Shown piece by piece: positions 1 to 8,571 of a stretch of 64,000 nucleotides of DNA. Origin of the DNA: Actinomadura cremea (GTDB taxonomy: Bacteria > Actinomycetota > Actinomycetes > Streptosporangiales > Streptosporangiaceae); contig NZ_BMRF01000032.1 of assembly GCF_014648495.1 (NCBI RefSeq), positions 1-64,000 of the forward strand, written 5' to 3'. Both the position numbers and the translations under genes were made by a program. The notes below the pieces were generated by a model. The model was not told where the DNA came from and did not search any database. It was given only the letters and a program-made list of their open reading frames with translations. The stretch's first letter is position 1. Each line of letters starts with the position of its first letter.

Positions 1-1132
1 GGTCGAGTTCGACGCGGACCTCGCGGAGCATGTCCAGGTCGGGTCGGAAGCCGGTGGCGGCGATGACGGTGTCGGCGGTGACGGAGCGTTCGCCGTCGGC
101 CGTCGTGCCGATGACCGTGACCGGGCCGTCCCCTTCGAAGCGGGTGATGGTGAAGTCGCGGACGAGGTCGATCGCGCCCGATTCGACGGCCCGCTTGAGC
201 CGGGTGCCCAGCATCCCCCGGGCAGGGAGCCCGTCGGCGTCCCCGCCGCCGTACAGGCGGGCGACCGAGGTGCCGCGCACGGCCCACGTGATGCGAGTGC
301 CCGGCTCGGCCTGCGCAAGTTCGGCGAGCGCGAGGAGGGTGTTGGCTGCCGAGTGGCCCATGCCGACCACGAGCGCGTGCCGTCCGGCAAAGCGTTCGCG
401 GTCGCGGCCGAGAACGTCGGGGAGCGGGCCGGCGATGTGTGCGGCGGCCACGTCCTCGCCGGGCGCGGGCAGCCCGGAGTGCCCCAGCGGGTTGGCGTTG
501 CCCCAGGTGCCGGACGTGTCGATGACGGCGCGGGCGTCGAGGTCGCGGACCGTCCCGTCGGTCTCGCGGACGCGCACCATGAGCGGGCGTTCCTCGCGGC
601 CGATCGTCCGGGTGGCATCGGCGCCGCGGCGGGCGACGGCGAGGGCGCGGGTGCGGGTGCGGACGCGTCCGTCCAGTTCGGGCACGCGGGAGAGGGGGAG
701 GAGGTAGCGGTCGACGAGTTCGGCGCCGGTGGGCAGGTGGTAGGGGTCGGGAAGGACCCAGCCGGTCGGCTCCAGGAGGCGGCGGGCGGCGGCGTCGGTG
801 TCGTAGCGCCAGGGCGAGAACAGCCGGACATGGCCCCACTCGCGGACCGCCGCGCCAGCCTCGTCACCGGCCTCAAGAACCAGGAAGTCGAGACCGCGTT
901 CGGCCAGGTGCGCGGCGGCGGCCAGCCCGACCGGACCGGCCCCGATCACCACGACCGGCAGGCTTTGCTCGCCGCTTTGCTCGGTGACGCAGCCGCAACC
1001 GGCGTCGGTCTTGGCCTGATGGGCGGTGACGCCCGGGGTCAAGGGCTGCTCGGCGTCAGTGCAGCAGCCGCTGACACCGCAGCAATCGCTCCGCCCCGTC
1101 GTAGTGCCCTGTGGGTTGGTGTCGGTGGTCAT
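1..1132 (-). CDS. FAD-dependent oxidoreductase, ArsR-linked (3' end outside window)
   Basis: A flavoprotein monooxygenase-like enzyme that runs off the left edge (at least 377 residues seen). The ATG at 1132 is preceded by AAGGAGA. After a leader, the Rossmann FAD motif VVVIGAGPVGLAAAA starts near residue 60, and a late ATGFRPD motif, typical of flavin-containing and trimethylamine-type monooxygenases, lies close to the edge. The first 57 residues are unusual: two CC pairs (residues 17-18 and 23-24) and a CGC (46-48), which could bind a thiophilic metal or metalloid. It is divergent from an ArsR repressor, the setting of ArsO-like flavoproteins in arsenic operons. Fold is secure; a role in arsenic handling is inferred. 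Confidence 0.85.
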   Translation of the reverse strand, partial: MTTDTNPQGTTTGRSDCCGVSGCCTDAEQPLTPGVTAHQAKTDAGCGCVTEQSGEQSLPVVVIGAGPVGLAAAAHLAERGLDFLVLEAGDEAGAAVREWGHVRLFSPWRYDTDAAARRLLEPTGWVLPDPYHLPTGAELVDRYLLPLSRVPELDGRVRTRTRALAVARRGADATRTIGREERPLMVRVRETDGTVRDLDARAVIDTSGTWGNANPLGHSGLPAPGEDVAAAHIAGPLPDVLGRDRERFAGRHALVVGMGHSAANTLLALAELAQAEPGTRITWAVRGTSVARLYGGGDADGLPARGMLGTRLKRAVESGAIDLVRDFTITRFEGDGPVTVIGTTADGERSVTADTVIAATGFRPDLDMLREVRVELD

Positions 1133-1172
1133 CGCTGTCTCCTTCGTCGACGGCGGACGGTCTGATTTGAAG

Positions 1173-1215
1173 TTTGTCTAAACAGGCTCCAGTTTGCGAC
1201 CTTGCCTAGACAGGT
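1173..1215. promoter_or_regulatory. Putative ArsR operator repeats in the divergent promoter
   Basis: Two near-identical 15-bp elements, TTTGTCTAAACAGGC (1173-1187) and CTTGCCTAGACAGGT (1201-1215), lie 28 bp apart in the 97-bp gap between the flavoprotein and arsR. A third partial copy, ATGTCTAAG, overlaps the arsR start at 1230. Repeats at this position fit autoregulation by the ArsR dimer. Inference from position and repetition only. Confidence 0.45.
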
Positions 1216-1229
1216 GTCAAATTAGATGT

Positions 1230-1595
1230 ATGTCTAAGTTGCGCGGGTCTGTGGATGACGGTGCTCGGGCGTGCTGTGCGCCGCTGAGCGGCCCGGCCAT
1301 GAGCGAGGGCGAAGCCGCCGCGCTGGCCGGGGTGTTCAAGGCGCTGGCCGATCCGGTCCGGCTGCGGCTGCTGAACATGATCGCCTCGGCCGAGGACGGC
1401 GAGGCATGTGTCTGCGATTTGACCGGGCCGTTCGAGTTGTCGGGGCCGACGATCTCTCACCACTTGAAGGTGCTGCGCAACGCCGGTTTGATCGAGGGTG
1501 AGCGGCGCGGGACGTGGGTGTACTACCGGGTGGTGGCCGAGAGGCTGACCCGCCTGTCGGGGCTGTTCGCGTTGCCCGTCCTGATCGGCGGCTGA
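1230..1595 (+). CDS. arsR: ArsR/SmtB-family metalloregulator
   Basis: A 121-residue winged-helix repressor. The core runs GVFKALADPVRLRLL, then CVCDL (residues 60-64), the helix TISHHLKVLRNAGLI and the wing GTWVYYR. The start at 1230 is chosen because it keeps a Cys pair at residues 15-16. Corynebacterium glutamicum ArsR also senses As(III) through an N-terminal Cys pair plus a cysteine later in the partner subunit, and here C60 or C62 could supply that third ligand. A later ATG at 1301 would lose the pair. It probably represses itself and the divergent flavoprotein. Family call is firm; arsenite as effector is inferred. Confidence 0.9.
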   Translation: MSKLRGSVDDGARACCAPLSGPAMSEGEAAALAGVFKALADPVRLRLLNMIASAEDGEACVCDLTGPFELSGPTISHHLKVLRNAGLIEGERRGTWVYYRVVAERLTRLSGLFALPVLIGG

Positions 1596-1644
1596 CCCCC
1601 CCGCCCGGGGGCTGCATGATCTCAGGTCGCTGCCTGCGTGATCT

Positions 1645-1960
1645 GTGTGGTGCGAGGTCTGGCGCCTCCTCGCCCCCGGCGGGGACGTGCAGAGCATCGG
1701 CTGGGCGTCTGACGAACCGGCGGTGTTCGCGCCGCGCTCGCTGTTCTCTCTCGGCCCGGCACGGACGATCAGTACTCGGCGACGTCCACGAGGTCGATCC
1801 CTACCTGGCCGCTCTGCAGTCCGCCGCAGCCGGGCGGCTTTCCTCGGAAGTCGACTGGCGCGGTTCGTGGGAACGCGTCACCGAGGCCGCCCGGGCGCTG
1901 CTGGACCGGCGCATCGCGGGCAAGGCGGTGCTGGACGTGGAATCGGCGGCCTCCGACTGA
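1645..1960 (+). pseudogene. Frameshifted 3' relic of a medium-chain zinc-type dehydrogenase
   Basis: Two adjacent frames together spell the C-terminal third of an MDR alcohol dehydrogenase/quinone oxidoreductase. The first frame (about 1650-1775) gives WRLLAPGGDVQSIGWASDEP, the Rossmann-end segment. The second (about 1775-1960) gives GRLSSEVDWRGSW and then RRIAGKAVLDVE, the usual end of the family. The switch near 1775 is a frameshift, and no N-terminal catalytic domain is present upstream. It was probably once part of the ArsR neighbourhood. Identification rests on remembered family motifs. Confidence 0.6.
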
Positions 1961-2079
1961 CCGACCGTAGCCCCGACCGGACGCGCCGGGGTTGTTGGCG
2001 TGCGGTAGGCCGCCGCCCGTCGCTCGGCCGGGCCTTCGGCTCGCCGGACGGCTTGCGAGCTCTAGCTGCCAGGGATCTC

Positions 2080-2118
2080 TTGACGTGCAATGGGGCGAAG
2101 TATACAAACGTTCATACA
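2080..2118 (+). promoter_or_regulatory. Promoter with overlapping TetR-type operator for the Liv importer operon
   Basis: A -35-like TTGACG (2080-2085) is followed, 17 bp on, by TACAAA (2103-2108). An imperfect palindrome centred on AACGTT (TATACAAACGTTCATACA, 2101-2118) overlaps the -10. The same core, CAAACGTTCATA, recurs upstream of the amidohydrolase operon next to the TetR gene, so one repressor probably controls both operons. Confidence 0.6.
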
Positions 2119-2137
2119 CCAACTCGAGGAGGCGGCC

Positions 2138-3376
2138 TTGGTCACTTACCGGACGGACGGGATGCCCCGGCGCGGGTTCCTGGCGGGCGCCGTGTCCGCC
2201 GCCGCGCTCGGCGCGCTCGGCCTGGGAACGGCGGCGTGCGGCGGGTCGGGAGGCGGCGGGACGAAGGCCGCCCGGATCGGGTGGGTGGAGCCGAAGACCG
2301 GCCGGCTCGCCGCCGCCTACAAGCCGATCTACGTCGGCGCGCGGCTTGCCCTGGAGGACATCAGGGCGGCCGGCGGGCTGCTGGGGGAGGCCGTGCAGGT
2401 CGCCGAGCACGACGACAAGGGGAGCCCGGCCAGCCAGCCCGCCGTGGCGCGGCGGCTGATCCGGGACGAGCCCACCTTCGTGGTCGGACCCACCGGGAGT
2501 TCGCAGGTGCTGGCGTCGGTGACGGCGCTCGCCCGCGCGGAGCTGATCCAGTCGGCGTGGGGCGGCGCCGAGCTGCTCGGCGACGGCGACCGCTTCCCGT
2601 ACCACTACCAGCTCGTCTACAACACCGCGCAGCAGGCCAGGGTGGCGGCGCGCTTCCTGTACGAGGTCCGCGGGCTGCGCAAGATCGGCATCATCGTGGA
2701 GAACTCGGAGTTCGGCACCTCGATCAGGGACGCCGTCGTCCGGACGCTGCGGGACGACTACTCCGCCGAGCCGGTCGCCGTCGAGGTGTTCGCGGTGGAC
2801 GCCTCCGACATGACGCCGTTCGTCCGCAACCTGGAACGCGCCGGCGTGGACGGCCTGGGGCTGTTCACGGGCCAGCCGCAGGCGACGATCCTGATCCTGC
2901 GGGCGATGGCGGCGAGCGGCTTCCAGCCGGTGATCGTGTCGCACGACCTCAACTACATCGACGCGCTCGGGGAGTTCCCGCGCCCGCTGCTCGACGGCTT
3001 CTTCGGCACCACCTACCGCGGGCTCACCTACACGGGTCGGGAGCAGCCGTCGGCGGAGGTACGCAAGCTGGTCGAGCGGATCAGCGAGCATCCGGACACC
3101 GGAGGTCTCGGCTATTCGGCGGTGACCAGCCCCTACTACGACTACATGATGCTGATGGCCGAGGTCGTCGAGGACGCCGGGAGCACCGACCCGGCGAAGC
3201 TCAAGGCGGCCCTCGACAAGGTGAGCGGCTACCCGGGCATCCGCGCGAAAGTCTCGTTCACCGCGAAGAAGCACTCCGGCATCGCCGACGAGGACATCAC
3301 CGTCGGGACCCTCATGTCGGCGAAGGAGCCGGAGAGCCTGGGCGGGGTCCTGCGGCGCCGCGCGGACGGGATGTGA
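2138..3376 (+). CDS. Branched-chain amino acid-type ABC substrate-binding lipoprotein
   Basis: A 412-residue periplasmic-binding-fold protein of the LivK/amide-binding class. The TTG at 2138 is chosen because GAGGAGG sits 5 bases upstream; an ATG at 2162 is possible. The N-terminus carries a twin-arginine stretch PRRGFLAG, a hydrophobic segment and a lipobox ending TAAC (Cys34), so it should be lipid-anchored outside the membrane. The mature part (GWVEPKTGRLAA onward) is a typical two-lobed Peripla_BP_6 domain. It leads an operon with LivH, LivM-G and LivF and an acyl-CoA ligase, suggesting an aromatic, acyl or amide substrate rather than leucine. The substrate is unknown. Confidence 0.9.
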   Translation: MVTYRTDGMPRRGFLAGAVSAAALGALGLGTAACGGSGGGGTKAARIGWVEPKTGRLAAAYKPIYVGARLALEDIRAAGGLLGEAVQVAEHDDKGSPASQPAVARRLIRDEPTFVVGPTGSSQVLASVTALARAELIQSAWGGAELLGDGDRFPYHYQLVYNTAQQARVAARFLYEVRGLRKIGIIVENSEFGTSIRDAVVRTLRDDYSAEPVAVEVFAVDASDMTPFVRNLERAGVDGLGLFTGQPQATILILRAMAASGFQPVIVSHDLNYIDALGEFPRPLLDGFFGTTYRGLTYTGREQPSAEVRKLVERISEHPDTGGLGYSAVTSPYYDYMMLMAEVVEDAGSTDPAKLKAALDKVSGYPGIRAKVSFTAKKHSGIADEDITVGTLMSAKEPESLGGVLRRRADGM

Positions 3377-3382
3377 CGCTCG

Positions 3383-4258
3383 ATGTTCGCTGACATCCTG
3401 GTCGCCGGACTGGTGTTCGGCAGCCTGTACGGCCTCGTCGCGATGGGCTTCAACGTGCTGCACCGGCCGACGAACGTGGTGAACTTCGCGCAGGGCGAGC
3501 TCATCATGATCGGCGCGATGCTGATGGCCGCCACCCCGATCGGCGGGCTCCCCTGGGGCGTCGCCGCGGTCTGCGTGATGGCCGTCGTCGCGGTCGTGAC
3601 GCTGGCCGAGGAGCGCGTGGCGGTCACCCCGGTGCTGCGCAGGTCGTCCCACGCCGCCGGCTGGGTGATCACCACGCTGGCGTTCTCGCTGCTGATCGTG
3701 GAGGCCGCCGGACGGCTCTGGACGGACCAGCCGAGCACCGTCGCGCCGCCGTGGCCGCTCTCCCTGGACGTCAACGACGTGGCGGGGTTCCGGTTCTCCA
3801 GCTACCAGGTCGCGGTGGTGGCGGTCGCCGTCGCCGTGGTCCTGCTGCTCGGCCTGCTGGACCGTTCCCGGCTCGGCACCGCGCTGCGCGCCGTGGCCGC
3901 CGACCGCGACGGCGCCCGGCTGCGCGGCATCGACCCGAGGGCGCTGACCCGGCGCTCCTTCCTGCTCGGCGGCGCCCTGGCGGGGCTCACCGGAGTGCTG
4001 GCGGCACCGCTGCTGCTGGCGTCGGTGACGATGGGCCTCGGCCTGCTGATCAAGGGTTTCGCCGCCCTGGCGGTCGGCGGGATCGGCGACAACCGCGGCG
4101 TGCTGGTGGCCGGATGGGTGCTAGGCACCGTCGAGGCCGCCGGCGCCGCCTACGCCTCGCCCGGTTCGCAGTCGGTCGTGCTGTTCGCGGCGATGCTGCT
4201 CATCCTGCTCGTCCGGCCCAACGGCCTGCGCGGCCTGGCGGTGCAGCGCCATGTCTGA
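3383..4258 (+). CDS. livH: LivH-type ABC permease
   Basis: A 291-residue inner-membrane permease of the branched-chain amino acid transporter class. It opens with a membrane segment and the LivH signature region GLVAMGFNVLHRPTNVVNFA followed by QGELIMIGA. Alternating hydrophobic spans reach the end, with the coupling-helix region near DRDGARLRGIDPRALT. It starts 6 bases after the binding-protein stop and overlaps the next gene by 8 bases, so translation is coupled. It should form the translocation channel with the LivM half of the next protein. Confidence 0.9.
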   Translation: MFADILVAGLVFGSLYGLVAMGFNVLHRPTNVVNFAQGELIMIGAMLMAATPIGGLPWGVAAVCVMAVVAVVTLAEERVAVTPVLRRSSHAAGWVITTLAFSLLIVEAAGRLWTDQPSTVAPPWPLSLDVNDVAGFRFSSYQVAVVAVAVAVVLLLGLLDRSRLGTALRAVAADRDGARLRGIDPRALTRRSFLLGGALAGLTGVLAAPLLLASVTMGLGLLIKGFAALAVGGIGDNRGVLVAGWVLGTVEAAGAAYASPGSQSVVLFAAMLLILLVRPNGLRGLAVQRHV

Positions 4259-6038
4259 GGCCGTCCGGACACGGCCGGGCGCCGTGCGGCGCGCCGCCCC
4301 CTGGCTCGCCCTGCTGGCGGCGGCGGCCGTGCTGCCGCCGGTGAGCGGCGACCCCACGATCACCTACCTCGCCACCACGGCCGCGATCTACGTGATGGTG
4401 GGGACGGGGCTGAACATCATGTTCGGCTACACCGGCCAGGTCTCGCTCGGCCAGGGCGCGCTGGTAGCCGTCGGCGCCTACGCGACCGGCGTCCTCATGA
4501 CCGATCACGGCTGGACGTTCTGGGCGGCGGCGCCCGCGGCGGTGCTGGTCACCACGGCCGCCGGGACGCTGATGGCGCTTCCCGCGTTCCGCCTGTCGTC
4601 CTGGTACATCGCGCTGGTGACGCTCGGCGCGGCGATGGCGGCGCGCAGCCTGCTCGTCGAGTTCGAGGGGCTGACCGGGGGCTGGTCCGGGCTCGTCGGC
4701 GTCCCGCGGCCCGCGATCGGGGCGTGGGAGCTGGGGGAGCGGGACGTCCTCTGGCTGGTCATCGCCCTGAACGCCGTACTGTTCATCATGGTCCGCAACA
4801 TCGTCGACTCCCGGCTGGGGCGCGGCATGATGGCCGTCCGGGACGCACCGGAGATGGCGCGGAGCGTCGGCGTCGGTCCCGCGCGGGCCAAGCTGTTCGC
4901 GTTCGCCTGCGGCGGCGCCACCGCCGGGCTCGGCGGGGCGCTGCTGGCCGTCCACCACGGGCTCGTGACGCCGGACGACTTCACGCTCGACTTCTCGATC
5001 CTGTTCCTGCTGGTCGTCATCATCGGCGGCGCGGGGCGCCTGGCGGGCCCGGTCATCGGCACGCTGCTGTTCTTCGCGCTCCCGGAACTGCTGACCGGCC
5101 TGGCGGAGTGGCGCGGTCTCATCTACGGCGCGGCGCTGTTGGCGCTCATGGTGTACGCGCCGCAGGGCATCGCGGGGGCGTGGGACAGGCTGCGGGCGCG
5201 CCGCCGCAAGGACCGCCCGGCCGCTGCGGCCGTTCGGGCCGACGGCGACGCCGAGGTGGCGCCTCCGCGCGGCGCACCGCTCGGCGTCGAACTGTCCGGC
5301 GTCCGCAAGTCCTTCGGCGGTGTGCACGCCCTGCGCGGCGTCGACCTGACCATCGCCCCTGGCGAGGTGCACGCGATCGTCGGGCCGAACGGGTCGGGGA
5401 AGACGACCCTGCTCAACGTGATCAGCCGCCTGCTGCGGCAGGACGAGGGCCGGGTCCTCCTCGGCGCCGAGGACGTCAGCGGGGCCACCGCCGAGCGGCT
5501 CGCCCGGCGCGGTGTCGCGCGCGTCTTCCAGACGCCGCGGCTGCTCGGGGCGTCGAGCCTGCGCGACAACGTCCTGCTCGGCGCCTACTCGCGCGAACGG
5601 GCGGGCGGGCCGGCGACCGTCCTGCGGCTGCCCCGGGCCCGGCGCGAACGGGCCGCGCTGGCGGCGGAGGCCGACCGCCTCCTGGCCGCCCACGGCCTGG
5701 CGGGGCGGGCGGACGAGGAGGCCGCCGCGCTGCCGCACGGCGAGCAGCGGCTGCTGGAGGTGGCGCGGGCCCTGATGGCGCGCCCGCGGCTGCTGCTGAT
5801 GGACGAACCGGCCGCCGGGCTCACGCCGCGGGAACTGGAGGCGCTGGGACGCCTGATCCGCGCGATCCGCGACGCCGGCACCACCGTCGTCCTGGTGGAG
5901 CACCACATCGAACTCGTCGCGAACGTCGCCGACGTGGTGACGGTCCTGGACCGCGGCGAACCGGTGACGTCGGGGGCACCGGAGGACGCCCTCGGCGACG
6001 CGCGGGTCGTCGAACTGTACTTGGGGGCACCGGCATGA
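4251..6038 (+). CDS. LivM permease fused to LivG ATPase
   Basis: A 595-residue fusion of two importer subunits. Residues about 1-320 are a LivM-type permease with NIMFGYTGQVSLGQGA, the conserved stretch of that family. A linker (about 320-345) leads into a LivG-type ATPase with Walker A GPNGSGKTT (378-386), signature LPHGEQRLLEVARAL, Walker B LLLMDEPAAG (D518, E519) and a switch-region His in VLVEHHIE. The start overlaps livH by 8 bases and the stop overlaps livF as ATGA. Separate livM and livG genes are usual; fusions occur in actinobacteria and fix a 1:1 stoichiometry. Confidence 0.92.
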   Translation: MSEAVRTRPGAVRRAAPWLALLAAAAVLPPVSGDPTITYLATTAAIYVMVGTGLNIMFGYTGQVSLGQGALVAVGAYATGVLMTDHGWTFWAAAPAAVLVTTAAGTLMALPAFRLSSWYIALVTLGAAMAARSLLVEFEGLTGGWSGLVGVPRPAIGAWELGERDVLWLVIALNAVLFIMVRNIVDSRLGRGMMAVRDAPEMARSVGVGPARAKLFAFACGGATAGLGGALLAVHHGLVTPDDFTLDFSILFLLVVIIGGAGRLAGPVIGTLLFFALPELLTGLAEWRGLIYGAALLALMVYAPQGIAGAWDRLRARRRKDRPAAAAVRADGDAEVAPPRGAPLGVELSGVRKSFGGVHALRGVDLTIAPGEVHAIVGPNGSGKTTLLNVISRLLRQDEGRVLLGAEDVSGATAERLARRGVARVFQTPRLLGASSLRDNVLLGAYSRERAGGPATVLRLPRARRERAALAAEADRLLAAHGLAGRADEEAAALPHGEQRLLEVARALMARPRLLLMDEPAAGLTPRELEALGRLIRAIRDAGTTVVLVEHHIELVANVADVVTVLDRGEPVTSGAPEDALGDARVVELYLGAPA

Positions 6039-6808
6039 CGGCGCAGGACGAGGAACTGATCACCGTGTCGGGGCTGAGCTCCGGCTACGGGGCGGTGCCG
6101 GTGGTCCGCTCGGTGGACCTCGCGGTCCGGACGGGCGAGGTCTTCGCGGTGGTCGGCGGCAACGGCGCCGGGAAGACCACCCTGCTCAGCACCATCTCGG
6201 GGCTGCTGCGCCCGACGTCCGGATCGGTGCGGTTCGCCGGCACCGACATCACCGGGTGGAGCCCGGAGCGGATCGTCGCGCACGGCCTCGTCCACATCCC
6301 CGAGGGCAGGCGCCTGTTCACCGGGCTCACGGTCGCCGAGCACCTGCGGCTCGGGCTCTGGAACGTCCCGAACCGGCGCAGGGTCGAGCGGGAGCGGACG
6401 GAACGGGTCGTCGACCTGTTCCCGGTACTGGGCGAGCGGATGGACGCCTACGCGGAGGTGCTCAGCGGCGGGGAGCAGCAGATGCTCGCCATCGGCCAGG
6501 CGCTGATGCGCGAGCCCCGGGCGCTGCTGCTGGACGAGCCGTCCATCGGCCTCGCGCCCGTGGTCGTCAAGCGGGTGTTCGCGGTGCTGGACCGGCTCCG
6601 CGAGCAGGGCATGACGGTGATCCTGGTCGAGCAGCGCGTCGGCCAGGCGCTGGCGCTCGCCGACCGGGGGCTCGTCATGCGGCACGGCGGGGTGGAGGCG
6701 TCCGGGGACGCCGCCGAGCTGGCGGGGGATCCGTCGCTGCGGGTCGCCTACCTGGGCGCGGCGGCGGCGGCCGGCGGGCAGCGGAACGAGGAGCGGCATG
6801 AACGGTGA
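6035..6808 (+). CDS. livF: LivF-type ABC ATPase
   Basis: A 257-residue second ATPase of the Liv importer. Visible are Walker A GGNGAGKTT (residues 41-49), the Q-loop region GLVHIPEGRRLFTGLTV characteristic of LivF, signature LSGGEQQMLAIGQALM, Walker B ALLLDEPSIGL and a D-loop. The ATG overlaps the previous stop (ATGA) and the end overlaps the ligase gene by 11 bases. It should pair with the ATPase half of the LivM-LivG fusion. The last ~15 residues are Ala/Gly/Arg-rich and not conserved. Confidence 0.92.
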   Translation: MTAQDEELITVSGLSSGYGAVPVVRSVDLAVRTGEVFAVVGGNGAGKTTLLSTISGLLRPTSGSVRFAGTDITGWSPERIVAHGLVHIPEGRRLFTGLTVAEHLRLGLWNVPNRRRVERERTERVVDLFPVLGERMDAYAEVLSGGEQQMLAIGQALMREPRALLLDEPSIGLAPVVVKRVFAVLDRLREQGMTVILVEQRVGQALALADRGLVMRHGGVEASGDAAELAGDPSLRVAYLGAAAAAGGQRNEERHER

Positions 6809-8432
6809 ATGGTGGGGCCCGGCGGTGCCCGAGGCCGAGGACTGCGTGATCGGGGAGCTCCTCGTCCGCCGTGCCGCCGAGCACCCCGACCGGGTGTACG
6901 CGGTCTTCCCGGACGGGACGCGGTGGACGTACGCCGAGACCCTGGCGGAGGCCGAGCGGGTCGCCGCCGGGCTGCGCGGCCTCGGCGTGCGGCCGGGCGA
7001 CATGGTCGTCTCCTGGCTGCCGAACGGGCCGGACGCGCTGCGCGTCTGGTTCGGCGTGAACCTGCTCGGCTGCACCCTCGTCCCGCTCAACACCGCCTAC
7101 CGCGGCGGGCTGCTCGAGCACGCGATCCGGCTGTCGGGGGCGCGGGCGGCGGTCGTGCACGCCGAACTGGCGGGACGGCTGGCCGACATCGACACCGGCG
7201 CGCTGGAACGGGTGGTGGTGCTCGGGCCGGGCGGCGCCCCGCCGCCGCGGGCGCCGGGGCCGGAACCGCTCGGGCCGGAGGCGCTGGCCGCGCCGGCCCC
7301 CGGATTCCGGCCGGAGGCGCCGGCCAGGCCGTGGGACCCGTACGCGGTGATCCTGACGTCCGGGACGACCGGGCCGTCGAAGGGCGTACTGTGCTCGTAC
7401 GTCCAGCTCGCGGCGTGCGCGCGCGCCGCGTTCTCGGGTTTCGGAGCGGCCGACCGCTACATGGTGAACCTGCCGCTGTTCCACGCGGGCGGCACGATCG
7501 GCACCTACGCCGCGCTGCTGTTCGGCGGCGGGATCAGCCTCGTGGACACGTTCGACACCGAGTCGTTCTGGCCGACCGTCCGCGAGACGGAGACCACGCA
7601 CGTCACGCTGCTCGGCGTGATGGCGACGTTCCTCGGCAAGCGGCCGCCGTCCCCGCGGGACCGCGCGCACCCGCTCCGGCGCGTCTTCATGATCCCGCTC
7701 ATCGAGGACAGCGCGGCGTTCGCGGAGCGCTTCGGCGTCGACGTGGTCGCCATGTTCAACATGACGGAGGTCTCGATCCCGATCATCTCCGCGCCCGACC
7801 CGCAGGTGCCGGGCACGTCCGGGCGGCTGCGGCCGGGCGTGGAGGCCCGGGTCGTCGACGAGCACGACCGGGCGGTCCCCGACGGGGAGGTCGGCGAGCT
7901 GGTGCTGCGCACCGCCCAGCCCTGGGCGATGAACTCCGGGTACCTCGGGATGCCCGAGGCGACGGCGCGGGCCTGGCGCAACGGCTGGTTCCACACCGGG
8001 GACGCCTTCCGCACGGTGGACGGCGAGTACTTCTTCGTGGACCGGATGGGCGACACGATCCGGCGGCGCGGCGAGAACATCTCCTCGGCGGAGGTGGAGG
8101 CCGAACTGCTGGCGCATCCGGCGGTCCGGGAGGCCGCGGTGGTCGCGGTGCCGAGCCCGCACGGCGAGGACGACGTGCTCGCGGTCGTCGCCCCCGTGGA
8201 CGGCGAGGCGATCGACCCCGCGGAGCTGCTGCGCTTCCTCGTCCCGCGCATGGCGCACTTCATGGTGCCGCGCTATGTGCGCGTGGTGGACGCGCTGCCG
8301 CACACGCCGACGAACAAAATCGAGAAGCACCGGCTGCGCGCGGAGGGCGTCACGGCGGACACGGCCGACCGCGAACGGCTGGGCATCGTCGTCCGGCGGG
8401 ACCGCATCGGCGGAACGTCCGCCGCTCGCTGA
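6798..8432 (+). CDS. Acyl-CoA ligase (ANL superfamily, CaiC/DitJ-like)
   Basis: A 544-residue ATP-dependent carboxylate-CoA ligase. Motifs in order: P-loop TSGTTGPSKG (187-196), LPLFHAGGT, adenylate-binding FNMTEVS, HTGDAF, hinge DRMGDTIRRRGENIS and the C-terminal catalytic lysine region TNKIEKHRLR. The FNMTE form instead of YGMTE resembles carnitine/crotonobetaine or diterpenoid-type ligases. It is the last gene of the importer operon and presumably activates the imported acid, or its hydrolysis product, for the beta-oxidation-like enzymes beyond the TetR gene. The acid is unknown. Confidence 0.9.
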   Translation: MNGEWWGPAVPEAEDCVIGELLVRRAAEHPDRVYAVFPDGTRWTYAETLAEAERVAAGLRGLGVRPGDMVVSWLPNGPDALRVWFGVNLLGCTLVPLNTAYRGGLLEHAIRLSGARAAVVHAELAGRLADIDTGALERVVVLGPGGAPPPRAPGPEPLGPEALAAPAPGFRPEAPARPWDPYAVILTSGTTGPSKGVLCSYVQLAACARAAFSGFGAADRYMVNLPLFHAGGTIGTYAALLFGGGISLVDTFDTESFWPTVRETETTHVTLLGVMATFLGKRPPSPRDRAHPLRRVFMIPLIEDSAAFAERFGVDVVAMFNMTEVSIPIISAPDPQVPGTSGRLRPGVEARVVDEHDRAVPDGEVGELVLRTAQPWAMNSGYLGMPEATARAWRNGWFHTGDAFRTVDGEYFFVDRMGDTIRRRGENISSAEVEAELLAHPAVREAAVVAVPSPHGEDDVLAVVAPVDGEAIDPAELLRFLVPRMAHFMVPRYVRVVDALPHTPTNKIEKHRLRAEGVTADTADRERLGIVVRRDRIGGTSAAR

Positions 8433-8450
8433 ACCGGCCCGGAACCGCCC

Positions 8451-8495
8451 GGCCGGAGGGCGCGCCGACCCCGGCGTCCGGCGTGCCCTCCGGCC
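8451..8495. terminator. Bidirectional stem-loop terminator
   Basis: Arms GGCCGGAGGGCGCGCC (8451-8466) and GGCGTGCCCTCCGGCC (8480-8495) pair at 15 of 16 positions around a 13-nt loop. It lies between convergent genes (ligase ending 8432, TetR ending 8572). There is no U tract, as is common for high-GC actinomycete terminators. Confidence 0.7.
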
Positions 8496-8571
8496 GTCCC
8501 GCGCGGGGCGGTCCGTTCTCCGGTGGGCCGCCGGCGTGTCCGGGCCGCAGGGGCGCCGGGCCCGCCGGGCG

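Noticed and set aside
1769-3652. 627-residue minus-strand frame across the binding-protein gene
   Set aside because: Arg/His/Gly-rich, low-complexity translation with no ribosome site; the plus strand holds a complete lipoprotein and permease.
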